64,000 nucleotides of DNA from WHSW01 sp963729075 (lineage in GTDB: Bacteria > Actinomycetota > Thermoleophilia > Solirubrobacterales > 70-9). Below are positions 35,093-44,604 of this stretch, piece by piece; the stretch's first letter is position 1; each line of letters begins with the position of its first letter. The DNA lies in assembly GCA_963729075.1 (NCBI GenBank), contig CAVSMU010000007.1, forward strand, positions 62,001 to 126,000, read 5' to 3'. Below the pieces are notes generated by a model, which worked only from the letters and a program-made list of their open reading frames with translations, was not told the origin of the DNA and searched no databases. A program made the translations under genes and the position numbers.

Positions 35093-35134
35093 GGCAGCAC
35101 CGGTACCCGGGGATCGCCCCGCCCAAGCCGGCTG

Positions 35135-35392
35135 ATGCCCCCGGAGGGGGCGCCGGAGGTCCTGCGCGAGCAGATCACCGCGGGCCGCAACGCGGTCGTC
35201 GCCGCGCTCGCCGACGCGGTCCGCCCCGGCCTCGGCGCCGACTCCCGCTCGCCCGACCCCCAGCTCACGGCGCGCACCCTGTCGGCGATCGCCGACGAGG
35301 CGGCGCGGCTGCTGCTCACGGACCCCGAGGAGTATCCGATCGATCGGCTGCTGACGCACGCCGACTGGCTGCTGCGGCAGCTGGAGCCGTAG
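35135..35392 (+). pseudogene. TetR-family C-terminal fragment
   Basis: 85 residues that match the end of a TetR ligand-binding domain: LREQITAGRNAVVAALADAV, then TARTLSAIADEAARLLLTDP and ERLL-like RLLTHADWLL. The N-terminal DNA-binding half is missing; upstream sequence in this frame is only the shadow of the minus-strand gene. It is either a truncated remnant or a short protein that could dimerise with a full TetR regulator. The ATG at 35135 has no good ribosome binding site, which favours a remnant. The 94 bases after it hold nothing recognisable. Confidence 0.5.
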
Positions 35393-35486
35393 CGGCGCAA
35401 TCTGGAGCCCGGCACGGCCGATCAGTCGGCGGGAGTGGTTCGACTGCAGAGGGAGCGCTAGGGAAGGCCGCTCCGAAACCCGCCGG

Positions 35487-38372
35487 TCAGCCCGCGACGT
35501 AGCTCTCGCCCTCGCGGCGCCAGACGCCGGCGCCCGCGGGCACCCCGGCGTCGCGGAGCGCGGCGGTGCTCGGCCGGTACCAGGTGGTGACCGGGATGTC
35601 GTCGACGACCGTGACCAGATCGGGTCGCTCGTCCGCGCGCACCGCCGAGAGTGCCGCAGCGAGGTCCTCGCCGTCCACCTCGGCGCCGTCGAGCAGCGTC
35701 ACGGCCGCGATCGCCAGCGACGCTTCGGCGCCCTCGGCGGGCACCCCGTAGACGACCGCGAGGTCGATCGCGTCGAGGTCGCCGAGCGCGTCGACGATCG
35801 GGAAGGAGGCGACGAACCCGTGCGCGGTGCGGATCAGCGACTGGGCGCGGTCGACCAGCCACAGGTCGCCGTCGTCGTCCGCACGGAACAGGTCGCCGGT
35901 CGAAAGCCAGGCGTCGTTCGGCTCGAAGAGACCCCGCAGCGGGCTCTCGCTCGTCGAGACGACCCCGCGCAGCCGGGTCAGCAGCATGCCGACCTCGCCG
36001 GGCCCGGAGGCGACCGCGAAGCCGTCCGGGCGCTCGCGCAGGCGGTTGCTCTCGACGTCGTAGGCGGCGAGTCGGACCTCGGCGCTGCCTGGCAGCGGCC
36101 GGCCCTTGCAGCCGGGCTTCTCCCCGCTCAGGTTGACGAGGATCGCCTCGCCCTCGGTGGAGGCGTAGAACTCGAGCACCGTCGCCGGGGCGAAGCGCCG
36201 CGCGACCCGGCGCCAGAGACCGCGCGGCATGCCGGCGCCGATGAACAGCCGCACCGGGTGATGGCGCTCGGCTGCGTCGGGAGGCGCGTTCGCGATCTCC
36301 CGCAGCATGGTCCAGGTGTACGAGGCGACGGTGATCCCGTAGCGGCGCACCTCCTGCCAGAACGTCGCCGGGTCGAAGTGACGCGCGATCGCCAGGCGCG
36401 CGCCGCCGGCGATCGCGCCGCCCATGCTCATCAGCAGCCCCGAGGGGTGGTAGATCGGGGTCACCGCGTAGACGGTGTCGGCGTCCGACAGCGCCGCGGC
36501 CGATGCGGTCGCGAACGCCGAGAGCGCCCAGCGGCCGTTGGTCACGCGGTTGGCGCGGGTGCGCTCGCCCTCGCCCGTGAACAGGACGAAGGCGAGATCG
36601 CTGGCGCGGCCCGGGTTCGGCTCATACCAGGCGGGCTCCTCGACATGGTCGGGGTCGATCCGCTCCATGTCGATCACGCCGGGGCCTAGATCGCGCTCGG
36701 CGCCGCCGCCCCCCAACACGAGCACCTCGCCGCCGGTCGCGGCGCGGGCACGGCCGGCGAGCTCGGGGTCCGCGACGACCCGGCTCACCTGGCCGAGCTC
36801 GGCCTCGTGCTCGACCGGCCCGTCGGAACGCATCAGCACCGCCACCGCCCCGAGCCGGTTGAGCGCCGCGACCACCGAGAGGCCGCTCGGTCGCGTGCTC
36901 ATCAGAACGCCGATGTGCTCGCCCTGGCGCACGCCAAGCGAGAGCAGCCCGCGGACGACGTTGTCGATGCGGCGATTGGCGTCCTGGTGACTGTAGGCGC
37001 GGTCCTCGAACAGGAAGAAGTCGGCCTCGGGCGAGTGGCGGGCCTGCTCGTCAAGCAGCAGCCCGAGCGATACCCGGGTGTCGGGGCCCAGTCGGCCGAG
37101 GCGCGCGAGGCGCGGGAGCTCGCCGCGCAGCTCCTCGGCGAGCACCCGGGCGCCACCGACGGTTCGCGAGGCGACCCCGGCGAGCGAGCGCGCGAGCCCA
37201 GCGCCGACGCCGGCGACTAGCCCGAGCCCGACCCCGAGCCGGGTGCCGACGTCGGGCGGATCGTCCGCGTCCTCGATGGCGTGCGCCGGCTTGACCGAAC
37301 CGGGGAGCTCACCCTCTCCGGCCCGCCAGCGCGTCCAGGCCGCGACCGTGGGCCAGGTCGTCTGCGACGCCAGCGAGCCGACCACGAGACCGAAGTGGCC
37401 GGCCCGCAGCGCCAGCTCGTAGACCTCGGCCCGCGGGGCGGCGCGGACGATCGCCCGCACCGCCGGGGCGGGCGCGATCTCGTCAACGATGCCGACGACG
37501 GTGAGCACCGGGCGGTCGATGTCGGCCAGCGTCACCGTGCGATCGCCGATCACGAAGCCGCCCTGGAGCATGCGGTTGTGGGCCACGAACTGGCGCAGGA
37601 AGTCGGCAACCGCCGGCCCCGGCCACGCGACCCACCCCTCCCCCATGAGGAAGCGGCGCTGGCGTTCGCGCGGGAGCAGCGCCTCGCGGTCGTGCAGCTG
37701 GCGCACGAAGTCGACCTGCTGGCGCAGCGACTTCACCGGGTCTAGCAGCCGGAACCCGGTGCGGCTCATCCACGCGGGCACCGCGGTGCGCCCGAACACC
37801 GTGGCGAGCACCCCGGCGCCCGCCTCGGCGATCTCCTCCGGGATCCCGAGCGGCAGCGCGCCGCGGGCGTCGACCGGGCTGCCGAAGGTGATCACCGTGT
37901 CGATGCCCTCACCGCGGAGGTAGGCGGCGGTCTGGTAGCAGAACATGCCGCCCTGCGAGTAGCCGGCGAGGTGGACGTCGGCGCCCGTCGACCGCCGCAC
38001 CCGCCCCACGGCCTCGGCGACCGCCACGACATGGTCTGCGAGGTTTCGCTCGAGGCCGCCCTCCTCGTGCTCGGGGGCGCCGAAGTCGACCACCCACGGG
38101 TCGGCGCCGTGCTCGTGCAGGACCGAGACCGCGCTCGACGAGGGCGAGACGTCGTAGACGTCGGCGGCGAGCATCAGCGGCGGCACCAGCAGCACCGGGG
38201 CCCCGACCGCGCGGTCGGGGAAGTAGCGCCGCAACCGGTACGCCGGCCCGGCGGCGACGACGTCGAACGGCGACGGCTGCTCGTCGGTCTCCAGGCCGCC
38301 GAACCGCGCGACCTCGAACGCGTTCTGTGCGGCGGCGCCCAGGTGTGAGATCGGGGGCGGAATCAGGTCCAC
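35487..38372 (-). CDS. PhaC-like alpha/beta hydrolase fused to a degenerate AMP-binding (acyl-CoA synthetase) domain
   Basis: 961 residues. Residues 1-370 resemble the PHA synthase/lipase fold (LLVPPLMLAADVYDVSP, nucleophile elbow GYSQGG with Ser where PHA synthases have Cys, acid in VDEIAP, base in AGHFGLV). Residues 430-961 follow the ANL adenylation fold: FYASTEGE and STGDLFRADDDGDLWLVDR are intact, but the Thr/Ser/Gly-rich phosphate loop is replaced by LFTGEGERTRANR, and the conserved C-terminal Lys is absent (VTTWYRPSTAALR). ATP-dependent acyl activation is therefore doubtful. It may bind an acyl-adenylate or acyl-CoA for the hydrolase half, e.g. in lipid or polyester turnover. Isolated gene, divergent from ppdK. 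Confidence 0.85.
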   Translation of the reverse strand: MDLIPPPISHLGAAAQNAFEVARFGGLETDEQPSPFDVVAAGPAYRLRRYFPDRAVGAPVLLVPPLMLAADVYDVSPSSSAVSVLHEHGADPWVVDFGAPEHEEGGLERNLADHVVAVAEAVGRVRRSTGADVHLAGYSQGGMFCYQTAAYLRGEGIDTVITFGSPVDARGALPLGIPEEIAEAGAGVLATVFGRTAVPAWMSRTGFRLLDPVKSLRQQVDFVRQLHDREALLPRERQRRFLMGEGWVAWPGPAVADFLRQFVAHNRMLQGGFVIGDRTVTLADIDRPVLTVVGIVDEIAPAPAVRAIVRAAPRAEVYELALRAGHFGLVVGSLASQTTWPTVAAWTRWRAGEGELPGSVKPAHAIEDADDPPDVGTRLGVGLGLVAGVGAGLARSLAGVASRTVGGARVLAEELRGELPRLARLGRLGPDTRVSLGLLLDEQARHSPEADFFLFEDRAYSHQDANRRIDNVVRGLLSLGVRQGEHIGVLMSTRPSGLSVVAALNRLGAVAVLMRSDGPVEHEAELGQVSRVVADPELAGRARAATGGEVLVLGGGGAERDLGPGVIDMERIDPDHVEEPAWYEPNPGRASDLAFVLFTGEGERTRANRVTNGRWALSAFATASAAALSDADTVYAVTPIYHPSGLLMSMGGAIAGGARLAIARHFDPATFWQEVRRYGITVASYTWTMLREIANAPPDAAERHHPVRLFIGAGMPRGLWRRVARRFAPATVLEFYASTEGEAILVNLSGEKPGCKGRPLPGSAEVRLAAYDVESNRLRERPDGFAVASGPGEVGMLLTRLRGVVSTSESPLRGLFEPNDAWLSTGDLFRADDDGDLWLVDRAQSLIRTAHGFVASFPIVDALGDLDAIDLAVVYGVPAEGAEASLAIAAVTLLDGAEVDGEDLAAALSAVRADERPDLVTVVDDIPVTTWYRPSTAALRDAGVPAGAGVWRREGESYVAG

Positions 38373-38502
38373 GGGGCTGACGCTAGATCATCGGAGACGG
38401 TTGCCATCCCGTCCACTCCGGTTGACACGAGCGGCAGGCGGCGCCGTTTCGCTGGAGGGAGTCGTATGCTCGCGCCCGGATGAGGGCGGGGACGCCGGCG
38501 CG

Positions 38503-41199
38503 ATGAAGTGGGTGCACGAGTTCTCCGAGGGCTCGCGCGAACAGCGCGAGCTGCTCGGCGGCAAGGGCGCCAACGTCGCCGAGATGACCCGGGTGCTGGG
38601 CGCCGACCGCGTCCCGGCCGGATTCACCATCACGACCGAGGCCTGCGTCGCCTATATGGAGGCGGGCCGCGAGCCGCCGGAGGGGCTGGCGGACCAGGTC
38701 GACGAGGCGCTGGCGGCGCTCGAACGCAGCGCCGGCAAGCGACTCGGCGACCCGGACGACCCCCTCTTGGTCTCGGTGCGCTCCGGCGCGCGAGTCTCGA
38801 TGCCGGGGATGCTCGACACGGTCCTCAACCTGGGCCTGAACGACGAGTCGGTGGCCGGACTCGCCCGCAGCACCGACGACGAGCGCTTCGCCTGGGACGC
38901 CTATCGCCGGTTCGTGCAGATGTTCGGCAACGTCGTCGAGGGCATCCCGGGCTCGGTCTTCGAGTCCGAGCTCGCGGACGCGAGGGCTCGGGCCGGGGTC
39001 GAAGCGGACACCGAGCTCGACGCCGAGGTCCTGCGGGAGCTGACCGAGACGTTCGAGCGCATGTTCGCCGAGCACACCGGCGAGCCGTTCCCCGACGAGC
39101 CACGGCGCCAGCTCGAGCGGGCGATCACGGCGGTCTTCGACTCCTGGGACGGCGAGCGGGCGGTCGCCTACCGCCGCATCAACGGTATCCCCGACGACTG
39201 GGGCACGGCGGTCAACGTGCAGCAGATGGTCTTCGGGAATCGCGGCCGGACGTCCGGTTCCGGGGTCGCGTTCAGCCGCGACGAGCGCACCGGCGCACCG
39301 ACGCCGTCCGGCGACTTCCTCGCCAACGCCCAGGGCGAGGACGTGGTCGCGGGCACCCGCAACCCGGAGGACCTCGAGGCCCTCGCCGAGAGCTTGCCCG
39401 CTGCCCACGCCCAGCTGCTCAACGACCTCGCGACCCTCGAGGCCCACTACGAGGACATGCAGGACGTCGAGTTCACGATCGAGGAGGGCCGGCTCTACCT
39501 GCTGCAGACCCGCAGCGCGAAGCGGCCTCCGCAGGCCGCCGTCCGGTTCGCACGCGACGCCGTGGCGGACGGCCTGCTGACCCGTGAGCGGGCGCTGATG
39601 ACGATCGACGCGGACGCGCTCGAGGCGCTCCTGCACCCGATCTTCGACCCCGAGCACGAGTTCCGGGTCCTGACCACAGGGGTCGCGGCCTCGCCCGGGG
39701 CGGCGAGGGGCGCGATCGTGCTCAGCGCGGCGGAGGCGGTGCGGCGCGCCGCCGACGGCGAGGACGTCATCCTCGTGCGCCCGTTCACCGAGGCCGACGA
39801 CGTCGCGGGGTTCAACGCCGCTCGGGGAATCCTCACCGCTCAGGGGGGCAAGGCGTCCCACGCCGCGCTCGTCGCGCGGGGGATGGGCCGGCCGTGCGTC
39901 GCCGGCGCGTCCGAGGTCAAGGTCGACGCCGACGCGGCCGTCGTGCGCATCGGCGAGGTCGACCTCGCGGAGGGCGATCAAATCGCGATCGACGGGACGA
40001 CCGGCAAGGTCACCGACGACGACGTCCCGCTGATCGAGCCGGAGCTCGGCGACGATTTCGCCGAGGTGCTGGCCTGGTCGGACGAGTTCCGAAGGCTGGG
40101 CGTGCGCGCGAACGGCGACACGGCCGAGGACGCGGCCAAGGCGCGGGCGCTCGGCGCCGAGGGGATCGGGCTCTGCCGAACCGAGCACATGTTCTTCGGC
40201 GAGGACCGCGGCGAGCTGGTGCGCGACATGTTCATCGCCGCCGCCCGCTGGCGCCGCGGGGAGGTCCAGGCCGCCGCGGACGACGGGCCGGCGCCGCCCG
40301 AGCTCGAGGAGGCCCGGGCCGAATTCCACCGGGCGCTCGACCACCTCGGCGAGCTCCAGCGCTCCGACTTCGTCGCGATCCTCCACGAGATGCGCGGTCT
40401 TCCGGTCACCGTGCGCCTACTCGACCCGCCGCTTCACGAGTTCCTTCCGCTCGAGCACTTCGAGGCCGAGGTGCGACGGCTCGAGGCCACCTCGCACCAC
40501 CGCGTCGCCTACGCGCGCGAGGTGGCCGAGATCGTCCGCGACCTGCAGGAGGCCAACCCGATGCTCGGCACGCGCGGCGTGCGCCTCGCCTTCCTCTACC
40601 CGCAGATCTACGAGATGCAGGTGCGGGCGGTGATCGGGGCGGCCGCCGAGGCGGCCGCGGCCGGGAACACCCCCCACATCGAGATCATGATCCCACTGGT
40701 GGCATACGAGGCGGAGCTGCGCCAGCTGCGGGAGCACGTCGTCAACGTCGCCGAGGAGGCACGGCGCGGAGCCGCGAGCGAGATCCCGTACTCGGTCGGG
40801 ACGATGATCGAGCTCCCGCGAGCGTGCCTGATCGCCGGCCACATCGCCCACCACGCCGACTTCTTCTCCTTCGGCACCAACGACCTGACCCAGACGACGA
40901 TCGGGCTGTCACGCGACGACGTCGAGGGCAGCTTCATGCCGTCGTACCTCGCCGGGCGCATCATCGACCGAAGCCCGTTCGAGACCATCGACGGCCCGGG
41001 CGTCGGCGAGCTGGTGCGGATCGGCGCCGAGCGCGGGCGCGCGGCGAACCCGTCGCTGAAATGCGGCATCTGCGGCGAGCACGGCGGCGATCCCGCGAGC
41101 ATCCGCTTCTTCGACTCGATCGGCCTCGACTACGTCAGCTGCTCGCCCTATCGGGTGCCGATCGGACGCGTGGCGGCGGCCCAGGCCGCAATCGGCTGA
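38503..41199 (+). CDS. ppdK: pyruvate, phosphate dikinase
   Basis: 898 residues, the usual length. N-terminal ATP-grasp part: LLGGKGANVAEM, SVRSGARVSMPGMLDTVLNL. Swivelling phosphohistidine domain: GGKASHAALVARGMGRPCV with phospho-acceptor His453; the Thr that regulatory proteins phosphorylate in many PPDKs (GGMTSHAA) is replaced by Ala here. C-terminal PEP/pyruvate barrel: GLCRTEHMFF, SFGTNDLTQTTIG and KCGICGEHGGDP with catalytic Cys857. It interconverts pyruvate, ATP and Pi with PEP, AMP and PPi, serving gluconeogenesis or PPi-linked glycolysis. ATG 38503 fits the family start. Divergent from the fusion gene; a TATGCT element at 38465-38470 may be its -10. Confidence 0.97.
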   Translation: MKWVHEFSEGSREQRELLGGKGANVAEMTRVLGADRVPAGFTITTEACVAYMEAGREPPEGLADQVDEALAALERSAGKRLGDPDDPLLVSVRSGARVSMPGMLDTVLNLGLNDESVAGLARSTDDERFAWDAYRRFVQMFGNVVEGIPGSVFESELADARARAGVEADTELDAEVLRELTETFERMFAEHTGEPFPDEPRRQLERAITAVFDSWDGERAVAYRRINGIPDDWGTAVNVQQMVFGNRGRTSGSGVAFSRDERTGAPTPSGDFLANAQGEDVVAGTRNPEDLEALAESLPAAHAQLLNDLATLEAHYEDMQDVEFTIEEGRLYLLQTRSAKRPPQAAVRFARDAVADGLLTRERALMTIDADALEALLHPIFDPEHEFRVLTTGVAASPGAARGAIVLSAAEAVRRAADGEDVILVRPFTEADDVAGFNAARGILTAQGGKASHAALVARGMGRPCVAGASEVKVDADAAVVRIGEVDLAEGDQIAIDGTTGKVTDDDVPLIEPELGDDFAEVLAWSDEFRRLGVRANGDTAEDAAKARALGAEGIGLCRTEHMFFGEDRGELVRDMFIAAARWRRGEVQAAADDGPAPPELEEARAEFHRALDHLGELQRSDFVAILHEMRGLPVTVRLLDPPLHEFLPLEHFEAEVRRLEATSHHRVAYAREVAEIVRDLQEANPMLGTRGVRLAFLYPQIYEMQVRAVIGAAAEAAAAGNTPHIEIMIPLVAYEAELRQLREHVVNVAEEARRGAASEIPYSVGTMIELPRACLIAGHIAHHADFFSFGTNDLTQTTIGLSRDDVEGSFMPSYLAGRIIDRSPFETIDGPGVGELVRIGAERGRAANPSLKCGICGEHGGDPASIRFFDSIGLDYVSCSPYRVPIGRVAAAQAAIG

Positions 41200-41205
41200 C
41201 CCGCG

Positions 41206-41565
41206 TCAGCGCGGGCGCTGCTCGGTGGTCGAGTCGGAGACGGGCCCGCGATCGCGATCGGCGTCGGGATCGACCTCGGTGGCGTGGTCCTCATGCGCGG
41301 TCGCGGTCTCACGCTCCCGAGCGGCCGCACGTGCGCGCTCCTCCGCCTCGGCCTCCTCCCGCCTCGCGCGGGCGGCCTGCTCCTCGGCCGCGGCGGTCTC
41401 CTTGTCGGCCGCCAGCCGACGCGAGGCCGCCTCCTCGCGGTGCTCGCCGGCGAGCTGTCGACGGTCCTCGAGCTGGCGCTCGCGCGCGCGCCGGCGCGAC
41501 GCGGCCACCACCGCGATCAACACCAGCACGGCGATCACGATCAGGACGATTACGACTGCGCTCAT
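41206..41565 (-). CDS. small membrane-anchored coiled-coil protein
   Basis: 119 residues: an N-terminal helix (VVIVLIVIAVLVLIAVVAAS) followed by a long charged helix rich in Ala, Arg and Glu (about residues 25-95) and an acidic, disordered tail. The topology resembles small stress- or cell-envelope-associated proteins with cytoplasmic coiled coil; no family assigned. The ribosome binding site AAAGGA seven bases before the ATG at 41565 decides the start. Convergent with ppdK. Confidence 0.75.
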   Translation of the reverse strand: MSAVVIVLIVIAVLVLIAVVAASRRRARERQLEDRRQLAGEHREEAASRRLAADKETAAAEEQAARARREEAEAEERARAAARERETATAHEDHATEVDPDADRDRGPVSDSTTEQRPR

Positions 41566-41651
41566 CTTCCGAGTCCTTTCGCTGCGGGCGGCTTCCGAGG
41601 AGCGCATACCCGCAATTGCCGCGTTGAAGCGGATCGGGCCGACTCAGGCGC

Positions 41652-43768
41652 TCATCTGCCGGTCGCGATCGCCAGCATCGCGACGTCGTCGGGGATCAGG
41701 TCGGCCCCGAGATCCTCGGCCAACGTCTCCAGGCAGCGACTGGGGTCCTCGGGCGCCCGCGCGAACAGCTCCTTGAGGCGTTCGAGGCCGACCTCCAGGC
41801 TCTCGCCCCGGCGCTCGATCAGGCCGTCCGTGTACAGCAGGAGCAGGCTTCCCGCGGGGACCTCGACCGAGTGCGGGCAGCACTCGAACTCGTCGAAGAT
41901 GCCCACCGGCGGGGTCCCCCCTCCCGCGAGCGCAACGACCTGCCCGTCGGGCTGGCGAAGCAGGGCCGGCGGGTGTCCCGCGCGCACGTACTCCGCCCTG
42001 CCGGTGGCGGGATCGAGGTCGAGCAGGAAGACGGTCGTCATCTCCGGTCGCTCCGCCTCCTTGAGGAGCCGATCGAGCCGCTCGATGGCCTCGCTCGGGG
42101 GCCGCCCGTCGGCCACGTAGGCGCGCAGGGCCGGGCGCACCCGCCCCATCACCGAGGCGGCATGGATCCCGCGGCCGGCGACGTCGCCGATCACGAGACC
42201 CACGCGCCCGCCCTCGGAGGCGACGACCTCGTACCAGTCGCCCCCCACCTGCAGTCCCGGCGCCGCCGGTTCGTAGCGGACTGCGAACTCCAACCCGTCG
42301 ACCTGCGGCAGGGACTGCGGCAACAGCGAGCGCTGCAGCGTCACGGCGGCCTCGTGCTCGCGGCGAAACAGCATCGCGTTGTCGATCGCCAGCCCGGCAC
42401 GGCGGGCGAGATCCTCGGCAAGGGCCAGGTCGCCGCGGTCGAAGTGGCGCCCGGACTGGGCCGCGACCAACGTCATCGCGCCGAGGCTTCGGCCCCGCGC
42501 CCTGAGCGGCACGACCATGGCGGAGACGATGCCGAGCTCTCGCATCAGGCGCAGGTGCTCCTCGTCGCGCGCCGTCTCCACCAGCATCTCGTCGCTGATC
42601 TCGGAGTGGAGCTCGGACTCGCCGGTGCGGATCACCTGCGGCGCGCCGATCTGCGCGTCGGGATCGACCGGGTAGCGAGCCCGCAGCTCCTCGGCCAGCC
42701 TGACGCGGCTCGGATCGGTGTGCGCGACCGCGACGTTGCGCAGGTCGCCGTCGTCGTCGACGAGTTCGATCCCGCACCAGTCGGCGACCCGCCGAACGGC
42801 GAGGTCGGCGAGCTGGCGCAGGCTCGCGTCGGGGTCGAGGGAGCGGGCGAGCAGCTCGCTCGCCTCCGCGAGGTAGGAGAGGCGCTCGCTGACCAGCCGT
42901 TGAGCCTCATAGAGGCGCGCACGATCGAGCGTCTGCGCCGCCTGCTGGGCCGCGGCCAGGAGGAAGCTCTGATCCTGGGCGTCGAATTCGCGGGGGGCCG
43001 TGAAGCTGAGGGCCAGGGCCCCGAAGGGGGCGCCCTCGACGGCGAGGGGGATCACGGCCAGCGAGGCGTACGGAACCGATGACTCGCGCAGCGGCGGGAA
43101 GCGCGACTGGAGCTCGGCCGCCGACGTGGTCCAGACGGGCTTGCCCGATCGGATCGCCCTCGACATGGGCAGCTCGGCGTCGAGCGGGAAGTGCTGCCAG
43201 CCGGACAGACCCTCCTCGGAGTAGCCGACGCTTCCTGCGAGCTCGATCTCGGCACCAGACCGGTCCAGCAGGCCGACGGTCCCAGCGTCCGCGCCAAGTC
43301 CGGCAACCGCTTCGGCAAGCAACACGTCCACAGCGCCTCGCGGGCTGATCTCCTTCGACAGCGCCGACGGTCAGCGCCTGGAGGCGGATCGGCGAGCTGG
43401 CGCGATCGGTGGATGCCGGTGATGTCGCGCCCGATCACCGACGCGCCGACCACTTCGCCGCTCTCGTCGCGGATCGGAGACGCAGAGAGCGAGACCACGA
43501 GGAGCCGGCCGTCCTTGGTCACGCGCTCGGTCTCGTAGTGGTCCATGTGCTCGCCGGCGAGCACCCGGTCGAGGATTCGCCGCTCCTCGCCCGCGCGGTG
43601 CTCCGGGATCAGGATCGAGACCGGCCGGCCGACCGCCTCCTCCTCCGTGTAGCCGTAGATGCCGGCCGCGCCCGGGTTCCAGCTCGTGATGATCCCGCGA
43701 ACGTTCTTCGTCAGGATCGCGTCGCTGGAGAACTCGACGACCGCGGCGTAGTGATCGACCGGTAGCAG
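41652..43768 (-). pseudogene. PAS-GAF-GAF-SpoIIE phosphatase, frameshifted between PAS and GAF
   Basis: PP2C-type (SpoIIE/RsbU) serine phosphatase. The domain order is one PAS (VEFSSDAILTKN to VVGASVIGRDITGIHRS), GAF1 (VDVLLAEAVAGLGADAGTVG), GAF2 (SERLSYLAEASELLARSL onwards) and phosphatase (LQVGGDWYEVV, VIGDVAGRGIHAA, LLLYTDGLIERR, PDDVAMLAI). Two extra bases, at 43364-43365 and 43386-43387, split the PAS from the GAF; removing them gives a continuous QALTVALSKEISP linker. No ATG/GTG/TTG exists in the PAS frame between the upstream stop (43816-43814) and the PAS core; CTG 43768 is used as a placeholder. It should dephosphorylate the STAS antagonist encoded just upstream. The frameshifts are probably sequencing errors. 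Confidence 0.85.
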
Positions 43769-43813
43769 CCCGCGCGGGCGGCGAAAGGCCGCGGCGCCTT
43801 GCCGCTGCGTGCG

Positions 43814-44197
43814 TCAGCGAGAGCGCGACGTTCCGTCGGCGAGTGCATCGATCGCCTCGTCCTCGGTCGCGTAGGCGGGCAGCCGGTCGGTGACCTCTGC
43901 CAGCTCGAACAGACGACGCACCGGCGACCCGGGGCTGAGCACCACGACCAGGCCGGACTCCAGCCCGTCGGCGGCGACGAGCACGGCCCGGAGCCCGCTC
44001 GAGTCCATGAACGGCACTCCGAGCAGGTCGAGCACGACACCGTCGCAACCGTCGCATGGATCCCCTTGCAGGGCGCCGGCGAGCTCGTCGGCGTTGCCGA
44101 GGTCGACCTCGCCCTGCGCGCGCACGATCGCGACCTCTCCGGCGTCCACGGTGCGCCGCTCGACTGAGACCTGCAGGCCCTCTGATGCGTCTCTCAT
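43814..44197 (-). CDS. STAS-domain anti-sigma factor antagonist (RsbV-like)
   Basis: 127 residues, a single STAS domain. VAIVRAQGEVDLGNADELAG is the first strand-helix, and VPFMDSSGLRAVLVAAD carries the phosphorylatable Ser of the DSSG motif. When unphosphorylated it should bind the kinase encoded upstream and free a sigma factor; the SpoIIE phosphatase encoded downstream would reactivate it. The ATG overlaps the kinase stop by four bases. No sigma factor gene lies in this cluster, so the target is elsewhere. Confidence 0.93.
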   Translation of the reverse strand: MRDASEGLQVSVERRTVDAGEVAIVRAQGEVDLGNADELAGALQGDPCDGCDGVVLDLLGVPFMDSSGLRAVLVAADGLESGLVVVLSPGSPVRRLFELAEVTDRLPAYATEDEAIDALADGTSRSR

Positions 44198-44604
44198 CGC
44201 CCGGACCCCCCCGCGTCGACGGGAAAGCTCATCGATACCGTCGTGCCCTTCTCCGACGAGTCGAAACGAACGTCGGCGGCGAGCTTGGTGATCAGCGAGA
44301 TCCCGAGACCCAGTCCGGTGCTCTCCAGGTTCGGTCGCATGCCGCTCCCGTTGTCGCCGACGGCGACGATCAGCCTGCCCCGATCGAGGCGCCCGTTGAC
44401 CAGGATCGTCCCCGGCTTGCGATCGCGGAACGCGTGGAGGATCGCGTTCGTCACGGCCTCGCTGACCGCGAGCTTGACATCGCTCTCGGGAGCGCCGACG
44501 CTTCGCGCGAGATCCGCTGCCGCCCGGCGCGCGACGGCGACGCTGCCCGCCTCGGAGGGCAGCTGCAAGTCGAGCTCGGCGGTCCCCGATGAACTCGCGG
44601 GCAC
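44194..44604 (-). CDS. HATPase_c anti-sigma factor kinase (RsbW-like)
   Basis: 136 residues of the GHKL ATPase type. The N box is DVKLAVSEAVTNAILHAF, the G1 box VGDNGSGM and the G2 box LGLGISLITKLAADV. It should phosphorylate the STAS protein and sequester a sigma factor. GTG start at 44604. First gene of the three-gene partner-switching operon (kinase, antagonist, phosphatase). Confidence 0.93.
   Translation of the reverse strand: MPASSSGTAELDLQLPSEAGSVAVARRAAADLARSVGAPESDVKLAVSEAVTNAILHAFRDRKPGTILVNGRLDRGRLIVAVGDNGSGMRPNLESTGLGLGISLITKLAADVRFDSSEKGTTVSMSFPVDAGGSGR

Noticed and set aside
35487..38372. Polyhydroxyalkanoate synthase (phaC)
   Set aside because: The nucleophile position is Ser rather than Cys, and no phaA, phaB, phasin or depolymerase gene lies nearby.
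38422..38427. TTGACA as the -35 of ppdK
   Set aside because: It is 37 bases from the nearest -10-like TATGCT, too far for a sigma-70 promoter; no -10 at 16-19 bases.
38383..40386. Long minus-strand open frame opposite ppdK
   Set aside because: It follows codon positions of ppdK on the other strand, has no family motif and no ribosome binding site; it is a GC-rich shadow.
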